The notes: a model not told the origin generated them from the sequence alone. Counted from the stretch's first letter, positions 1 to 10,558 are shown. The stretch: DNA of 64,000 nt from Candidatus Phytoplasma vitis (GCA_023934045.1 CP097583.1:372001-436000), one strand, 5' to 3'. Numbers and translations: made by a program.

Positions 1-390
1 TAGTTAAAAAACTAGTATTTTTTTCATAGAAAAGAGGTTTTAAAAATAAGTAATTTTGACAGCGTGTATCCAAAATTAAATAATGTTATTTTGAATTATT
101 TTTATTATTTATTAATATATCTTTTTACTATAAAGTGAAAATATAAATAAATAACTTTAAATTATAATAATTAAAAATTATTATAAGTAAGATATTTTTT
201 TATAAAAAAAATTATTTTATAATCATAAAAAATTAATTCGATACCTTATAAACAAAAAACTGAATATTAAAATTGTTTTTTTTTTTTTTTGTTTATAATC
301 ATCGTAGTGTTATAAAAAAATGTAAATGTTTTTTTAACTTTGCATATTTTTAAAACCTCTTTCTTTGAAAAAAGACTAGTTTTTTAACTA
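1..390. repeat. Long imperfect inverted repeat at window start
   Basis: Bases 1-44 and 348-390 are imperfect reverse complements. Both arms carry the ACTAGT core and the run AAAACCTCTTT or its complement. They enclose about 300 bases of AT-rich DNA with no open frame worth calling. The right arm lies inside the MITE-like element at 308-436, so the left arm is probably part of another copy cut by the window edge. Confidence 0.6.
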
Positions 391-436
391 TTATTTTCGG
401 TATTAAAAATGAATTTATTTAAACTTTTTTATAACA
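308..436. mobile_element. MITE-like element, copy 1
   Basis: The element opens with TGTTATAAAAAAATGTAAAT and closes with the inverted form ATTTATTTAAAC...TTATAACA, about 129 bp in all, with a GACTAGTTTTTTAACTA imperfect palindrome inside. The same ends recur at 13753-13961, 32629-32897 and 46277-46885, and as solo ends at 8635-8710, 51110-51173 and 59572-59640. It has no coding capacity. It could be a non-autonomous transposable element or the terminal repeat of a larger mobile unit. Confidence 0.55.
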
Positions 437-547
437 GTGTGTTCTACAAACATCAAAAATTATAAAAATATAAAACAAGAACAAAAATATAAAAAATATA
501 TTCAATTTCAATATTGAATTATTATTATTAAAAAGGATTTATATAAA

Positions 548-2911
548 ATGGTATCAGAACAAATGGTAAGAGAACAAGTTTCGACGTTGTTAAAAAACAA
601 AGGATGGGTATTAGATTATTCCTCTCCAGAATGCAACGTTTCACAAGAAGAAAAAAATGCCGATTACGTTTTAAAAGATGATAATTCTTGCCCTTTATTA
701 GTTTTAGAAGTTAAAACAAAAAAAAATTTTAATATCTCAAAAGCTTTTGAACAAGCAAAAAAATATGCTATTAGATTGAAAGCCCCAATAATAGGAATTA
801 CAGATGGGGAAAATTTTTATTATAAACATGTACAAAGCAATCAAAATTTAATTTATAATGGTATAGAATTAAAAAATACTGTTTTAGAACAAGATTTGTT
901 AAAAAAATTTATTGATAATCCAATTTGTTTTGAATTAAAACAAGATCCACAAACACGTGCATTTATTTTAAAAGTTTTTAACAATATTAATGATTTATTA
1001 TCAAAAATACATGTTTTTAAAGGTATTCCTCGTTTACAACAAATTTGTAATTTTTTGTTTTTAAAATTATTTCATGATTCTTTGAAAGAAAAAAAAGCGA
1101 AAAAAGAAATAAATAAAATTTATAATTGGGACAAATTAATTAAAAAAAATAAAAATAACGATGAAGATTTAATATCTTTTTATAATACGATGTTAGAAAA
1201 ATTACAAAGTAAATATTGTGTTTCAATAAACCTTTTTGAAGAATCTGTTTTTAATGTCTATAAAGAAGAACATTTAATTATTTTAAAAAAAATAATTGAA
1301 GAAATTAATAAGATTAATTTTTTTACTTCTAATAATAATGATTTACATGGAGAAGCATTTGAATTTTTTTTAGAAATCAATTCATCAATTAAACAAAGTG
1401 ATTTAGGACAATATTTTACCCCTAGACCAATTGTTAATTTTATGGTAGATTTTGCTAATTTAAAAGTAGAAACACATAAAAAAATTTATGATCCTTTTTG
1501 TGGTACAGGAGGATTTTTAATTAAAGCTTTTTCAAAATTAAAAGAACAAATTTTAAATCCACATAAATTAAATTTGGCCAAAACGCAAGATTTAAAAAAA
1601 GAAATGCAACATTTAAAAAAAGAATGTTTATATGGACAAGAGGCAGTTATGGAAACAGCTAGATTTGCAAAAATGAATATGATTTTAGCAGGCGACGGTC
1701 ATAGCAATATTTCTTGTGCAGACAGCTTTAGTTTAAATAGTAAACAAGAACACAACGAAAAATATGATGTTATTTTAACTAATATTCCTTTTTTAAATAA
1801 ACAATATTCTGATTTTGAAAAAGTTTATGATTGTATTAATGGTAATGAAATAAGTATTCGTCATTGTTTGAATTCAATTAATTCACAAAGTTTAGATAAT
1901 AAAATTTTAATAATTGTTCCTGAAAGTGTTTTAATTGATAATAGATATTATAATTTACGTAAATATATTCATGAAATAACAAATATTGTCGCTGTAATTT
2001 CTTTACCAATTGGAAGTTTTATCCCTTATGCACCAAATGCAAAAACATCAATTTTAATTTTAAATCAAATAAAAAAAAATAAAATCAAACTGCAAGAAGA
2101 ATTTTTGTATTTTGAAGTTAAAAATATAGGTTATAGAATCAACACTGAAAGAACTGTAATTCCAGAAGATTCCGATTTAGATCTTTTTTTGAAAAATTTT
2201 GATTTTGATATTTTAGAACAGTATAAACAAACAAAATTGAAATCGTTATTACCAGAACAAACCCAATTTGTTCCTTTATGTGTAAAAAATTCTAATTTAA
2301 TATTTAAACCACAAATAAATTTAAATGACTATTGGAAAACAACTTTTCCCATGAAACCACTTAGTTCATTAATCCAAGAAACAATTTATAAAAGAGAAGA
2401 TAAAGAATATAAAACTTGGTCTGTTACTAACGACCGAGGTTTTATTTTAAGATCAGACAACCCAACAAAATCAAATGTTAATTCAAAAAATAATTCCAAA
2501 GAAAAAATAATTTGTCCTTTTCATTTTGCTTATAACCCAGCAACTATAAATGTTGGTTCTATTTGTTTTAATAATAGCGATAAAAAAGGTTGTGTAAGTA
2601 GTAGTTATGTTGTTTTTAAAAATAAAAATACAGAAATAATAAAAAATGAATTTTTATTTCTTATTTTTAAATCTGAACCTTTTTTAAAATTAATCAAAAA
2701 ATTAGTCGAATCTTTAAGAGCAACAGTTCGTGGTAAATGTGATTTTGAACATTTTTCAAATATTTTAATCCCTATCCCTTCAATTCCACAACAAAATGAA
2801 ATTATTAATTTAGCACAAGAAACAGAAAAAAAAGAAAAAAAATTGAAACTACAAATAAAAGAGAACAAAAAACATTTGCAAGATAAAATAAATTCGTTTT
2901 TAAAAAACTAA
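548..2911 (+). CDS. Single-chain restriction-modification enzyme (nuclease-N6-adenine methyltransferase-specificity fusion)
   Basis: Predicted to modify adenine in a DNA target and perhaps cut unmodified DNA. The N-terminus (about residues 1-100) looks like the HsdR N-terminal nuclease fold, with D39, then E54-V-K56 as a PD-(D/E)XK pattern. The middle is an HsdM-type methyltransferase: GQYFTPR near 287-293, the SAM-binding motif DPFCGTGGF at 315-323 and TNIPF at 411-415 where NPPF/Y is usual. The last 220 or so residues resemble an HsdS target-recognition half ending in IPIPSIPQQNEI and a lysine-rich coiled coil. No helicase region is present, so the architecture is closer to type IIG/BcgI-like enzymes than to classic type I. 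The start is chosen by AAAGGA about 10 bases upstream. A decayed relative lies at 52395-52896. Whether the NIPF variant is active is unknown. Confidence 0.75.
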   Translation: MVSEQMVREQVSTLLKNKGWVLDYSSPECNVSQEEKNADYVLKDDNSCPLLVLEVKTKKNFNISKAFEQAKKYAIRLKAPIIGITDGENFYYKHVQSNQNLIYNGIELKNTVLEQDLLKKFIDNPICFELKQDPQTRAFILKVFNNINDLLSKIHVFKGIPRLQQICNFLFLKLFHDSLKEKKAKKEINKIYNWDKLIKKNKNNDEDLISFYNTMLEKLQSKYCVSINLFEESVFNVYKEEHLIILKKIIEEINKINFFTSNNNDLHGEAFEFFLEINSSIKQSDLGQYFTPRPIVNFMVDFANLKVETHKKIYDPFCGTGGFLIKAFSKLKEQILNPHKLNLAKTQDLKKEMQHLKKECLYGQEAVMETARFAKMNMILAGDGHSNISCADSFSLNSKQEHNEKYDVILTNIPFLNKQYSDFEKVYDCINGNEISIRHCLNSINSQSLDNKILIIVPESVLIDNRYYNLRKYIHEITNIVAVISLPIGSFIPYAPNAKTSILILNQIKKNKIKLQEEFLYFEVKNIGYRINTERTVIPEDSDLDLFLKNFDFDILEQYKQTKLKSLLPEQTQFVPLCVKNSNLIFKPQINLNDYWKTTFPMKPLSSLIQETIYKREDKEYKTWSVTNDRGFILRSDNPTKSNVNSKNNSKEKIICPFHFAYNPATINVGSICFNNSDKKGCVSSSYVVFKNKNTEIIKNEFLFLIFKSEPFLKLIKKLVESLRATVRGKCDFEHFSNILIPIPSIPQQNEIINLAQETEKKEKKLKLQIKENKKHLQDKINSFLKN

Positions 2912-2946
2912 AATTATTTATTATTTTTATTCAAACCTTAAAAAAA

Positions 2947-3079
2947 AATTGAAAAATTACAAAATGAAAGACTAAAAATTATTCGACAAATGAGTACAAT
3001 CGATATAAAAATTAACATAATCACTAATAAAAATAATTATAAATATATCGCTGGTTACACCATTAAATCACTAATTTAA
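2947..3079 (+). pseudogene. Short coding remnant after the R-M gene
   Basis: One frame reads KIEKLQNERLKIIRQMSTID and continues to TAA at 3077-3079, without a start codon or ribosome site. The charged helical start recalls the tail of HsdS-type subunits, so it may be a leftover of a second specificity segment. The bases between here and 3634 hold a terminator and a leader hairpin (listed separately) and otherwise only AT-rich DNA. Confidence 0.3.
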
Positions 3080-3103
3080 AAGACTTTTTTTATAGAGTCT
3101 TTT
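3078..3103 (+). terminator. Rho-independent terminator
   Basis: AAAAGACT pairs with AGTCTTTT across a 10-base loop and is followed by a T tract. Nearly the same hairpin, also directly after an ACTAATTTAA sequence, recurs at 48738-48764, so this is a duplicated 3' end. Confidence 0.7.
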
Positions 3104-3339
3104 TTTATTTAGAAAATAATCAAATAGAAAAGAAATAAAAAAATAAAAGACGCAACACAAACGTTAAACTTAGTTTATAATTTAAATTTAATTTTTGTTG
3201 ATGGAATGAGAACGCAGTTCGAATTAAAAAAAATATAACACTTCGCGACATTAATAAATGATAAAAAGTTAAACGTTTATGTTGAAAAATCAAAAAACAA
3301 TATTTACTATTTTTTAATATAAATATTTTAAAAATTTAC

Positions 3340-3425
3340 AAAAAACAATTAAAAACCTTAGTAAATTAATTTTACTAAAAATTAAACTTGTTTTTTTTTT
3401 TTTTATGATTTAATTATACTTAAAT
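3340..3425 (+). promoter_or_regulatory. Leader hairpin with long T tract, copy 1
   Basis: TTAGTAAA pairs with TTTACTAA, with an outer AACAATT/AAACTTGTT arm, followed by about 14 T and then an AT-rich stretch containing TTATACT that could be a -10 box. Close copies stand upstream of the genes at 27352 and 42300. It may be a terminator, an attenuator, or a terminator plus downstream promoter; the sequence alone does not decide. Confidence 0.5.
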
Positions 3426-3634
3426 AGTAATTTTATTAAAAGAAATTATTGTTTGGTAATAAATTTTAATATTATAAAAAAGGAAAAATAGGAGAGATTT
3501 TTGTATTTCTTAATGATATATAATAATTTTTGAACGTTATAATAAAATGGATTATACTTATATTCGACTTTATTATATTTTATTAGATAAATATCAAAAT
3601 TTTCCAAATATTAAAAAGAAAGAGGTATATTTTA

Positions 3635-5464
3635 TTGAATTTAAAAGTTTTTTGTCAAAAATATTTTATTCATATTATCCTTGTTTTAGTAGTTTCTATC
3701 TTAGGATTAATTGTTATTTTTAAATATGTCCTGTCCCAAACTCCAGAGTCTAATTCGAATATGAGCGAAACCAGTCTTTCGAATGATAATAATAATTTTA
3801 TTTACTCGATTCCTAATGAAATAGGTCAACTTTTCCCAACTGAAACTAATAGTTGGAATATGTTTGATGTATATATGGACGGTCAAGAAGCTCTTATTCA
3901 ATTTCCTTTAACATCACCTTTTTTTAAAGAAGTTGTAGATGAAGATAAATTTAATAATTTTAGTTTAGAAAAACAAAAAGAACTTGTTAGTTTGAATCAA
4001 CATCAAATTCCTCGTACTTTTAAATTCAACTTAATTCAAAAGATTTTGCGCCCATCTATTGAAGATAATCAAATTTTAAATAATTCTTTAGAAATTAAAG
4101 ATAAAACATTTACTTTTGAATTAAAAAATAATGCTGTTTTTGAAAATAATAAACCCATTGACGCAAAAATTATTAAATATACTTTAGAAAAATAATTTAA
4201 TTTAATGGGTTTTAAAGATATTTTAAATTTTACAGATGATAATGATTATATCTCAATCGATTCTAATAAACCTTATGTATTTACTTTAAAATTTAAAACT
4301 GAAACAAGTTTATTAGAAGTAATTAAAAAAATTAATAAAATTTATTTATTAGAACCATCTTCTTTTGAAAAATCTATTATAGAAAATCAAACTAAATATG
4401 GAACCAAAGATCATCCTTTTATATCTTATGGACCTTATAAAATCAAAGAAGGATATAATGATGACAAATTGATTTTAGAAAAATCACCTTCTTATTTTGA
4501 TCAATCAAAAGAAGCTATACCTTATAACCATATAGAAATTTTAATTGAACATAATAAAGGCAATGCCGATCGCGAAAAAGAATTATTTTTAGATAAAAAA
4601 ATTAATTATTGCGCAATTGAAGCTCATACAATAGACGATAAATTAAAAGAACATTATAATACATCATTGTTTTGCAAACCCGATTGTTATTCTTTGGTAT
4701 TGAATTTATCTGATGGTGGTAGGGTAGAAAATATGGATTTAAGAAAAGCTTTATTTTATGGAATTGACAGAAAAAAATTATCAAGTTTTCTTCCAAATAT
4801 AGCCCCTTCTTTGAATTATATGAATGATAGTTATTTTTATCCTAAATTATCTTCTGTAAAAACATATAATTTGACTAATGAACACGAAACAAATATCAAT
4901 GACAAATTACAATCAGATTTAAACGAATTACCTGATGGAAACACATTAAAAAACCAAATTACAATACAACAATTAAAAGATAATTATGGTTATAATAAAG
5001 ATTTAGCGCGTTATTTTTTTCAAAAGTATATTACTGATACTAAATCTGATGGAGTTGTTACTTTGACTTTAAGTACTAGAGATGGTATGTTTACTAGCGA
5101 ATCATTTATTGGTGAATTTCAAAAACAATTGGAAGAATGTTTATCAATTGCGTTAGATAAAAAAATAATTATTCATTATAGATTAAATGAAATAAGTGAT
5201 CTAAATCTTTTTGTTGAAGGAATGAAACCTGAATGTTTTATTCCCGATAAAGAAAAACGATATACTTTAACAAAAGAAGAAAAAGAACATATTCATGATC
5301 AATTAGAACCACAAGCTTATAATCAATTATCCATGATTCCTTTATTTTCTCAAAGACAAGTGCGTTTTTTACATAATCCTAAAGAAAATTTTATAAAATA
5401 TTTTATTATTTTCGGTTTTAAAAATCAGCCTTTAGATTATTGTAACCCAGAAACCATAATATAG
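3635..5464 (+). pseudogene. Oligopeptide-type (family 5) binding protein, interrupted by an in-frame stop
   Basis: Likely a membrane-anchored substrate-binding protein of the OppA/DppA family facing outside the cell. It starts with TTG behind AAAGAGG, and has a hydrophobic anchor at residues 15-33 and no lipobox cysteine. The frame runs to TAA at 4193-4195 and then continues in the same frame to 5464, so one nonsense codon splits 186 and about 419 residues. The second part aligns with the intact paralogue at 42300-44399: both carry YGTK(D/E)xPFISYGPY and a late LRKALF/FRKALF segment. It sits 26 bases upstream of ftsH, in the same gene order as the second cassette. It could be dead, or make two pieces by restart at ATG 4205. 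Confidence 0.65.
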
Positions 5465-5490
5465 TTAATTTATAGGAAAAGAAGATAAAT

Positions 5491-7290
5491 ATGAAAATTT
5501 TTAAAAAACATAATAAAAAAAAATTGTTTGTAATTGTTGTAATCCTTTTAGTTTTTTTATTTCAATTACTTGAAATAGGACAATTTAAACCAGAAGGTGA
5601 ACAAATTACTGAAAGCCAAATGATCAGTAAATTAGCTCGTTCAGATATTAGTGAAAGTGTTAAATATAGCTCTTATAATACTATGTTTATGAAAGATAAT
5701 CCTTTTTCTATTAGAAAAGTATATAAAATAGAATTAAAAACTAAAAATAACGAGATATTTCAAAGCAAAATTATTCGAAACAATAGCATCTTCGATGAAA
5801 AAAATAGAGATAAAGAATTGAGTTTTGAATTATTATCAAGAGATAAAATTTTTTATCAATTTGAAATAAATTTTTTTAGTTGTTTTTTAAGTTTATTATT
5901 GGATTTATCAATGTTTGTTCAAATTTTATCGAGTTTAATTTTTACTATTTATATTTTTATGTCTATTAAACGCGAATCTGGAAATTTACAAAAAAACACC
6001 TTAGTATCTTCGAAACAAAAATCACTTTTTACTTTCAAAGATGTTGCTGGTAACGAAGAAGAAAAAGAAGAAATGAAAGAATTAATTGATTTCTTAAAAA
6101 AACCTCGAAAATATGTTACCATCGGAGCTTCTATTCCTAAAGGTGTTTTATTAGAAGGCCCTCCGGGAACAGGAAAAACTTTATTAGCGAAAGCTTTAGC
6201 TGGAGAAGCAAATGTGCCTTTTTACGCTGTTTCTGGTTCGGAATTTACGAATATGTATTTTGGTGTAGGAGCTTCACGAGTTAAAAAATTATTCCAAGAA
6301 ATTAGAAACAATGCTCCTTGTGTTTTATTTATTGATGAAATAGATACATTGGGTAAAAAAAGAGGATCGATAGCAAATGATGATGGAAGTACTATTAACC
6401 AACTTCTTACTGAAATGGATGGTTTCTCTTCGTCTAAAGGAATTATTATTGTTGGAGCTACTAATAGAGCTGATATTTTAGATGCAGCTTTATTAAGACC
6501 AGGAAGATTTGATAGAATCTTAAAAGTAGGTTTACCAGATGTTAAAGGACGTGAGGCTATTTTAAAAGTTCATGCTCGTAATAAAAATATTTCATCTGAT
6601 ATTAATTTTCATCAATTAGCGAAACAAACTCCAGGAATGAGTGGAGCTCAATTAGAAGCTGTTTTAAATGAAGCCTCTATTTTAACAGTAAGAAATCAAA
6701 AAGAAATGATTACAATGGAAGAACTAGAAGAAGCGATTGATCGTGTGTTAATGGGACCAGCTAAAAAATCAATTAAATATACTGAAGAAGAAAGAAAAAT
6801 GGTCGCTTACCATGAAGCAGGACATGCTGTAATCGGCATTAAACTCCCTCGTGCTCAAAAAGTCCAAAAAATAACTATTATTCCAAGAGGTAATACGGGT
6901 GGTTATAACTTAATGTTGCCCGAAAAAGAAACTTTTTTCACTTCTGATAAAAAACTTTTAGCTCAAATTATTTCTTTTTTAGGTGGCAGAGCAGCTGAAG
7001 AATTAGTTTTTGATGAAGTTTCTAGTGGTGCTTATGATGACTTTAAACAAGCTACTAAAATAGCTCGTTTAATGGTAACAAAATATGGAATGAGTCCTTT
7101 AGGACCATTACAAGATTCTGAGTTTTCTGATAAAAAAGAAATTAACCAAGAAATCAAAATAATAGTAGATAAATGTTTTCAACAAGCTAAAAAAATTATT
7201 AAAGACAACAAAACTTTATTAGATAAAATAGTAAATATGCTTTTAGAGCAAGAAACAATTACCAAAGAAGAAATCGAAAAGTTGATTTGA
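5491..7290 (+). CDS. ftsH: ATP-dependent membrane zinc protease FtsH/HflB, copy 1
   Basis: Degrades misfolded or regulated membrane and soluble proteins at the cytoplasmic membrane. There are two membrane segments (about residues 11-28 and 129-158) with an external domain between. The AAA+ part has Walker A GPPGTGKT at 223-230, Walker B VLFIDEID at 278-285 and the second region of homology ending RPGRFDR. The zinc protease has HEAGH at 441-445. The 599-residue length is ordinary. It lies just downstream of a binding-protein gene, presumably cotranscribed. From about residue 173 ([10 protein letters not shown]) onward it is almost the same as the FtsH at 44386-46191, while the external domain differs strongly, which suggests gene conversion of the catalytic part and divergent partner recognition. 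Confidence 0.95.
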   Translation: MKIFKKHNKKKLFVIVVILLVFLFQLLEIGQFKPEGEQITESQMISKLARSDISESVKYSSYNTMFMKDNPFSIRKVYKIELKTKNNEIFQSKIIRNNSIFDEKNRDKELSFELLSRDKIFYQFEINFFSCFLSLLLDLSMFVQILSSLIFTIYIFMSIKRESGNLQKNTLVSSKQKSLFTFKDVAGNEEEKEEMKELIDFLKKPRKYVTIGASIPKGVLLEGPPGTGKTLLAKALAGEANVPFYAVSGSEFTNMYFGVGASRVKKLFQEIRNNAPCVLFIDEIDTLGKKRGSIANDDGSTINQLLTEMDGFSSSKGIIIVGATNRADILDAALLRPGRFDRILKVGLPDVKGREAILKVHARNKNISSDINFHQLAKQTPGMSGAQLEAVLNEASILTVRNQKEMITMEELEEAIDRVLMGPAKKSIKYTEEERKMVAYHEAGHAVIGIKLPRAQKVQKITIIPRGNTGGYNLMLPEKETFFTSDKKLLAQIISFLGGRAAEELVFDEVSSGAYDDFKQATKIARLMVTKYGMSPLGPLQDSEFSDKKEINQEIKIIVDKCFQQAKKIIKDNKTLLDKIVNMLLEQETITKEEIEKLI

Positions 7291-7419
7291 ATTTGATTTA
7301 AACAAAATTTTTTAATTATTTTTCGCTTTTGCGAATTTTTTAAAATAAATTTTACAATTAAATAAAAAAATTATTAAATTTATTAACTGAAATTACAAAT
7401 AATAAATAAATTTTAATTA

Positions 7420-7447
7420 AAAAAAGACTTTTCGGAGTCTTTTTTTG
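7420..7447 (+). terminator. Rho-independent terminator after ftsH
   Basis: AAAAAAGACT and AGTCTTTTTT enclose a TTCGG-type loop, followed by T residues. It lies 130 bases after the ftsH stop and ends the binding protein-ftsH unit. Confidence 0.75.
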
Positions 7448-7740
7448 TTTATTAGATTAAAATAATTAAAAAAGAATTTTTATTTTAAGTTAAAATTAAA
7501 AAATAAGTTATAAATTGATTTAAAAATTTTTTTGATAAAAAAACAAAAAACTAGTTAATTAAATTGAAAAAAATATAACACTTCAGTTAAATACGAACCA
7601 CTACCAAAGTTATTATTCAAAACGTTATCTTTTTAGATAACAAAAAAATAATCTTCATACAATTAATTCCCTAAAGGGGACTTTTTTTATAACCAAATTC
7701 AACATAATATTTTAACAAAACCAAATTAAGGAGTAAATAA

Positions 7741-7878
7741 ATGATTTTAAAATCAAAAAATATTTTAATAATATTAACTTTAACATATATCGGTTTTATA
7801 ATAACTAATTTAATGACTTTGTTTTTTGATTTTAATTTAAGTATTAAAGTAAAACATCTCAATAATCATTGTTTCTGA
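7741..7878 (+). CDS. Small membrane peptide (45 aa), hypothetical
   Basis: A 45-codon frame starts with ATG eight bases after AAGGAG, one of the best ribosome sites in this region. The product opens MILKSKNILIILTLTYIGFI, a basic start followed by one hydrophobic segment, and ends soon after. It could be a real small membrane or exported peptide, or the head of a gene truncated by deletion; the flanking DNA to 8500 is decayed. A short GC-containing hairpin (7667-7680) with a T run precedes it. From 7291 to 7740 I see nothing else except the terminator. Confidence 0.4.
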   Translation: MILKSKNILIILTLTYIGFIITNLMTLFFDFNLSIKVKHLNNHCF

Positions 7879-7926
7879 TATTTTTTTTAATATATATATA
7901 GCTAAAGCAGTTTAAAAAAATGAAAA

Positions 7927-8500
7927 TTAACTGGATAGGATGTAAATCAATTTTTTGGAAACTTCTTTATTTGATACAAAATTTAAATGTTTTATATTTT
8001 TAAAATTATTCGGTAATTTGTATATTGTTTGAAAAATTTTTAATTCTGTTTTTGTTAATTCACGATTTACAATTATTATTTAATAAATTAATTTAACATT
8101 ATTGGAGATATAATAATCATCTTGATTTGAATGTTTCGATTAGAAAATATATTATTTTCGTTTTTTTAATGTTAAATTTTCAAAAGTTCAATATCTGATA
8201 ATAAAGTTTGTTGTTTTGTTTTTTTAGAGTTTATTCCTTTAATATTGGTAAATTCAATTTCATTTCTTGTTTAATTTATTTATATATTTGAAAAATGATT
8301 TTTAATCAATCAAATTATAAAACTGTTAATATATTCTTATTTTCTGATATTTTGTATTCCTAATTGTATATTTTTTAATTTTTTTCTCAATAATTGATTA
8401 ATAAGAAATCTTCTCTATCTAATAAGAAAAGAAATTTAAAACTAACTAATTTATAAAATAAAAGATATCTAATTTGATTATTTAATTTGTTAATTTCTTT
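7927..8500 (-). pseudogene. Decayed DNA-binding/sigma-factor-like gene
   Basis: On the minus strand several short frames read as protein though broken by frameshifts and stops. The last, ending at TAA 7929-7927, includes NRELTKTELKIFQTIYKLP and NKEVSKKL, which look like a region-4 helix-turn-helix. Phytoplasma mobile units carry an rpoF-like sigma factor, and the piece at 29160-29361 looks like the other end of one. The assignment is inference from these short matches. Confidence 0.35.
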
Positions 8501-8634
8501 TTTTATTTTCTAATAAAAAAATATCAATTTCTTTAAAAAGATTAAAAAAATAAATCAAAATAACATGATTCAATTTTTGTTACAAACTTTCTAAAATCAT
8601 TCATTTTTAAAAACTCTTTTTTACAAAAACAAAA

Positions 8635-8710
8635 AAAAGACTAGTTAAAAACTAGTCTTTTAAGTATTAAAAATTAATTTATTTACAAAAAATTATAAAA
8701 GTACGGTGTG
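8635..8710. repeat. Solo MITE-like end with ACTAGT palindrome
   Basis: AAAAGACTAGTTAAAAACTAGTCTTTT-like hairpin at 8635-8661 is followed by ATTAAAAATTAATTTATTTAC and a TTATAAAA end, the right-end pattern of the MITE-like family. The hairpin with its T run could also act as a terminator in either direction. Confidence 0.5.
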
Positions 8711-8767
8711 CTTTTTTATTAAATTCTTCTCTATAACAAATTATAGAAAAAATTTTAAAAAATGATA

Positions 8768-9118
8768 TTACTGTAAATTCAAAATAATTTTATCAATTTC
8801 TTTTTTAATAGCGGTTGTTTTAGTTGCTAAAGTTACTAATTTTGGAAATAAATCAGATTCCCTTAAAGAATAAAGAATGGGTTTATTAAATAATTTATAA
8901 TCTAAAGCTTCTTGTGATAAAAAAGGCATTTTACGATGGTATTGAATAAAATTATTTGGTTTATTACTTTCATCATAAATATCTTTACTATCTTCTAGAT
9001 TTTGATAATTTAAATGAAGTTCCATTAATTCTTGACCTAAAATTAATAAATCTTTTTGATTTTGTTTTGATTTCAACTGGAACAGTTTAAGCTTTATCAT
9101 ATTTTTTCGCTGAAACAA
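8768..9118 (-). pseudogene. C-terminal fragment of a restriction-modification enzyme (type ISP-like)
   Basis: The frame encodes 116 residues with no convincing ribosome site. ILGQELMELHLNYQNLED followed by ALDYKLFNKPILYSL resembles the C-terminal target-recognition region of type ISP (LlaGI-like) single-chain restriction enzymes, which typically have LG.EL..LHLNYE then a Y.VN..S. segment. If so the helicase, nuclease and methyltransferase parts are gone. The fragment abuts an unrelated broken plus-strand frame. I am moderately unsure of the family. Confidence 0.35.
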
Positions 9119-9594
9119 AAGAAAAAGTAGATTTTGAAAATAATATTCCGACGTTTGTTGTTAATAGAACTAGTGGCGACAACCTAACTAAAAAATTATT
9201 GTATTATAAAGTTCCTTTAATAAGTAGTAAATACGTTCACGAAATGAAAATTCAACATGAAGGCGAATTAAAATTAAATGGATCTGATTTAGATAAACCA
9301 TTATTCTTAAAACTAACAACTGGTTTTGATGATGACACTGTTAAAAACGCAACAATAGTAAAAGTTGAATGTGACAGTGTTGGTATTAAAAAAGAATACT
9401 AAGACAGCGCAAGACCACAATTAAAAACTATCAACGGTGAAACAAAAGTCATTATTAATTATACTATTCAACAAAAAGAAAAACTTTCAGTTTCAACAAG
9501 CAATCTAATTTCAAAATATGAATTAGTTAACAAAGACGGGAATTCATTAAATGGAGCTACATTAATAACTACTAAAATTACTCAAACTACTTAA
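9119..9594 (+). pseudogene. Broken gene of unknown function (mobile-unit cargo?)
   Basis: One frame reads from about 9121 to a TAA at 9400-9402 and then on in the same frame to TAA at 9592-9594. The two halves look like one protein, with KLNGSDLDKPLFLKLTTGFD before and KTINGETKVIINYTI after the stop. It is rich in Thr, Ser, Asn and Lys, like an exported beta-rich protein. Base composition is less AT-rich than the surroundings, as in mobile-unit genes. No upstream start or anchor is left. I do not recognise the family. Confidence 0.4.
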
Positions 9595-9613
9595 TTCCCT
9601 CATTTTAAAAACT

Positions 9614-9637
9614 AAAACCACTATTTTTATTGGTTTT
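9614..9637 (+). terminator. Terminator-like hairpin
   Basis: AAAACCA and TGGTTTT pair across a 10-base loop and run into T residues, 20 bases after the broken frame ending at 9594. Confidence 0.55.
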
Positions 9638-9668
9638 TTATTTTTCAAAAAATAAAAAAAACAACTTA

Positions 9669-9698
9669 AATAGCTGTTTTTTTCAAAAAACAGCTATT
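9669..9698 (+). terminator. Strong hairpin, possible bidirectional terminator
   Basis: AATAGCTGTTTTTT (9669-9682) and its exact complement at 9685-9698 enclose a two-base loop, giving a 14-bp perfect stem. It lies between two decayed mobile-unit genes. Confidence 0.5.
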
Positions 9699-9796
9699 CA
9701 ATTTTGCAACATAAAACAAAAAAACAATAAACAAAAACGTTAAGTAATTAACAAAACAAAAAAATAAAAAAAGAAAGAAAAAAGGAGAAAAACGTT

Positions 9797-10344
9797 ATGC
9801 CAATCAAAAAAGAAACAAAAGAAACAAATGAAAAAAAAACATAAAATCAAAATTTTTACATTATTTCAGTTTTCTATTATTTTTCATTATTTGTATTATT
9901 TCGGTTTTTATTTACGTTCATCATGACGCAATCATTAAAGAAGAAAATAATTTAAAAAAAACAACAAACGAAATAAATAATCTTAAAAATGAACTAAAAA
10001 ATAAAAAAGAAACACAATCATCACAACCGTTATTAACAAATAACGCATCAATTGGAGAAAACTTAGCGCAACCACTAGATGACGAAATGGCCTATGATTT
10101 CCAACCAGCCGACTCTAAGAAATTTTTATCTTTCGACAAATTAATCGGATTTAAAGAAGAATTAACAGCGTGCGACGGCTTCTTAGACTATCTAAAAAAT
10201 AAAAGCAATTATGAAGGCATCGGCGATGTCGAAGCTCCATTAGGAATCTTAATGCACGGCTGCCCTGGAACAGGTAAAACTACATTAGCACGAGCATTAG
10301 CGAAAGAAACTAATTTACCTTTTTTCGAAGTAAGTAGTTCTTAG
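9797..10344 (+). pseudogene. Truncated FtsH-like AAA+ ATPase with poly-A frameshift
   Basis: ATG at 9797 follows AAAGGAG and gives 15 codons, then TAA. Sliding one base at a run of nine A (9831-9839) restores a long frame: a membrane segment at about 9850-9920, a polar linker with a short coiled coil, then an AAA+ start with GCPGTGKTT (10258-10284) and the segment NLPFFEVSSS, ending at TAG 10342-10344. The Walker B, arginine finger and zinc protease parts are missing. Composition is richer in GC than the chromosomal ftsH genes and the sequence is clearly different from them, as expected for the AAA+ gene of a phytoplasma potential mobile unit. It is dead by both frameshift and truncation. Confidence 0.7.
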
Positions 10345-10471
10345 TCATTATTATAATAAAAACAAACCATCAATAAAACCTCAAGAATTAGATTTAGAGG
10401 TAATCTTTTGCTATTTTCACAAAAGTTTAAAGGCTGAAGTGCACCTAAGAAAACAAAAAATACTGCCATTC

Positions 10472-10511
10472 AACAGTATTTAAGGTTTTTAAAGTTTTTT
10501 GTTTGTTTAAT
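10472..10511. repeat. 40-bp direct repeat, left copy
   Basis: Identical over 40 bases to 13288-13327 (starts AACAGTATTTAAGG, ends TTTGTTTGTTTAAT). A weaker match extends to about 10446. The two copies flank the minus-strand gene pair 10708-12902, so they may mark the edges of an inserted block. Confidence 0.7.
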
Positions 10512-10558
10512 GTTGAAGTTGGTTTTCTTTTTTTCTTAACACAAATAAATTCTAATAA

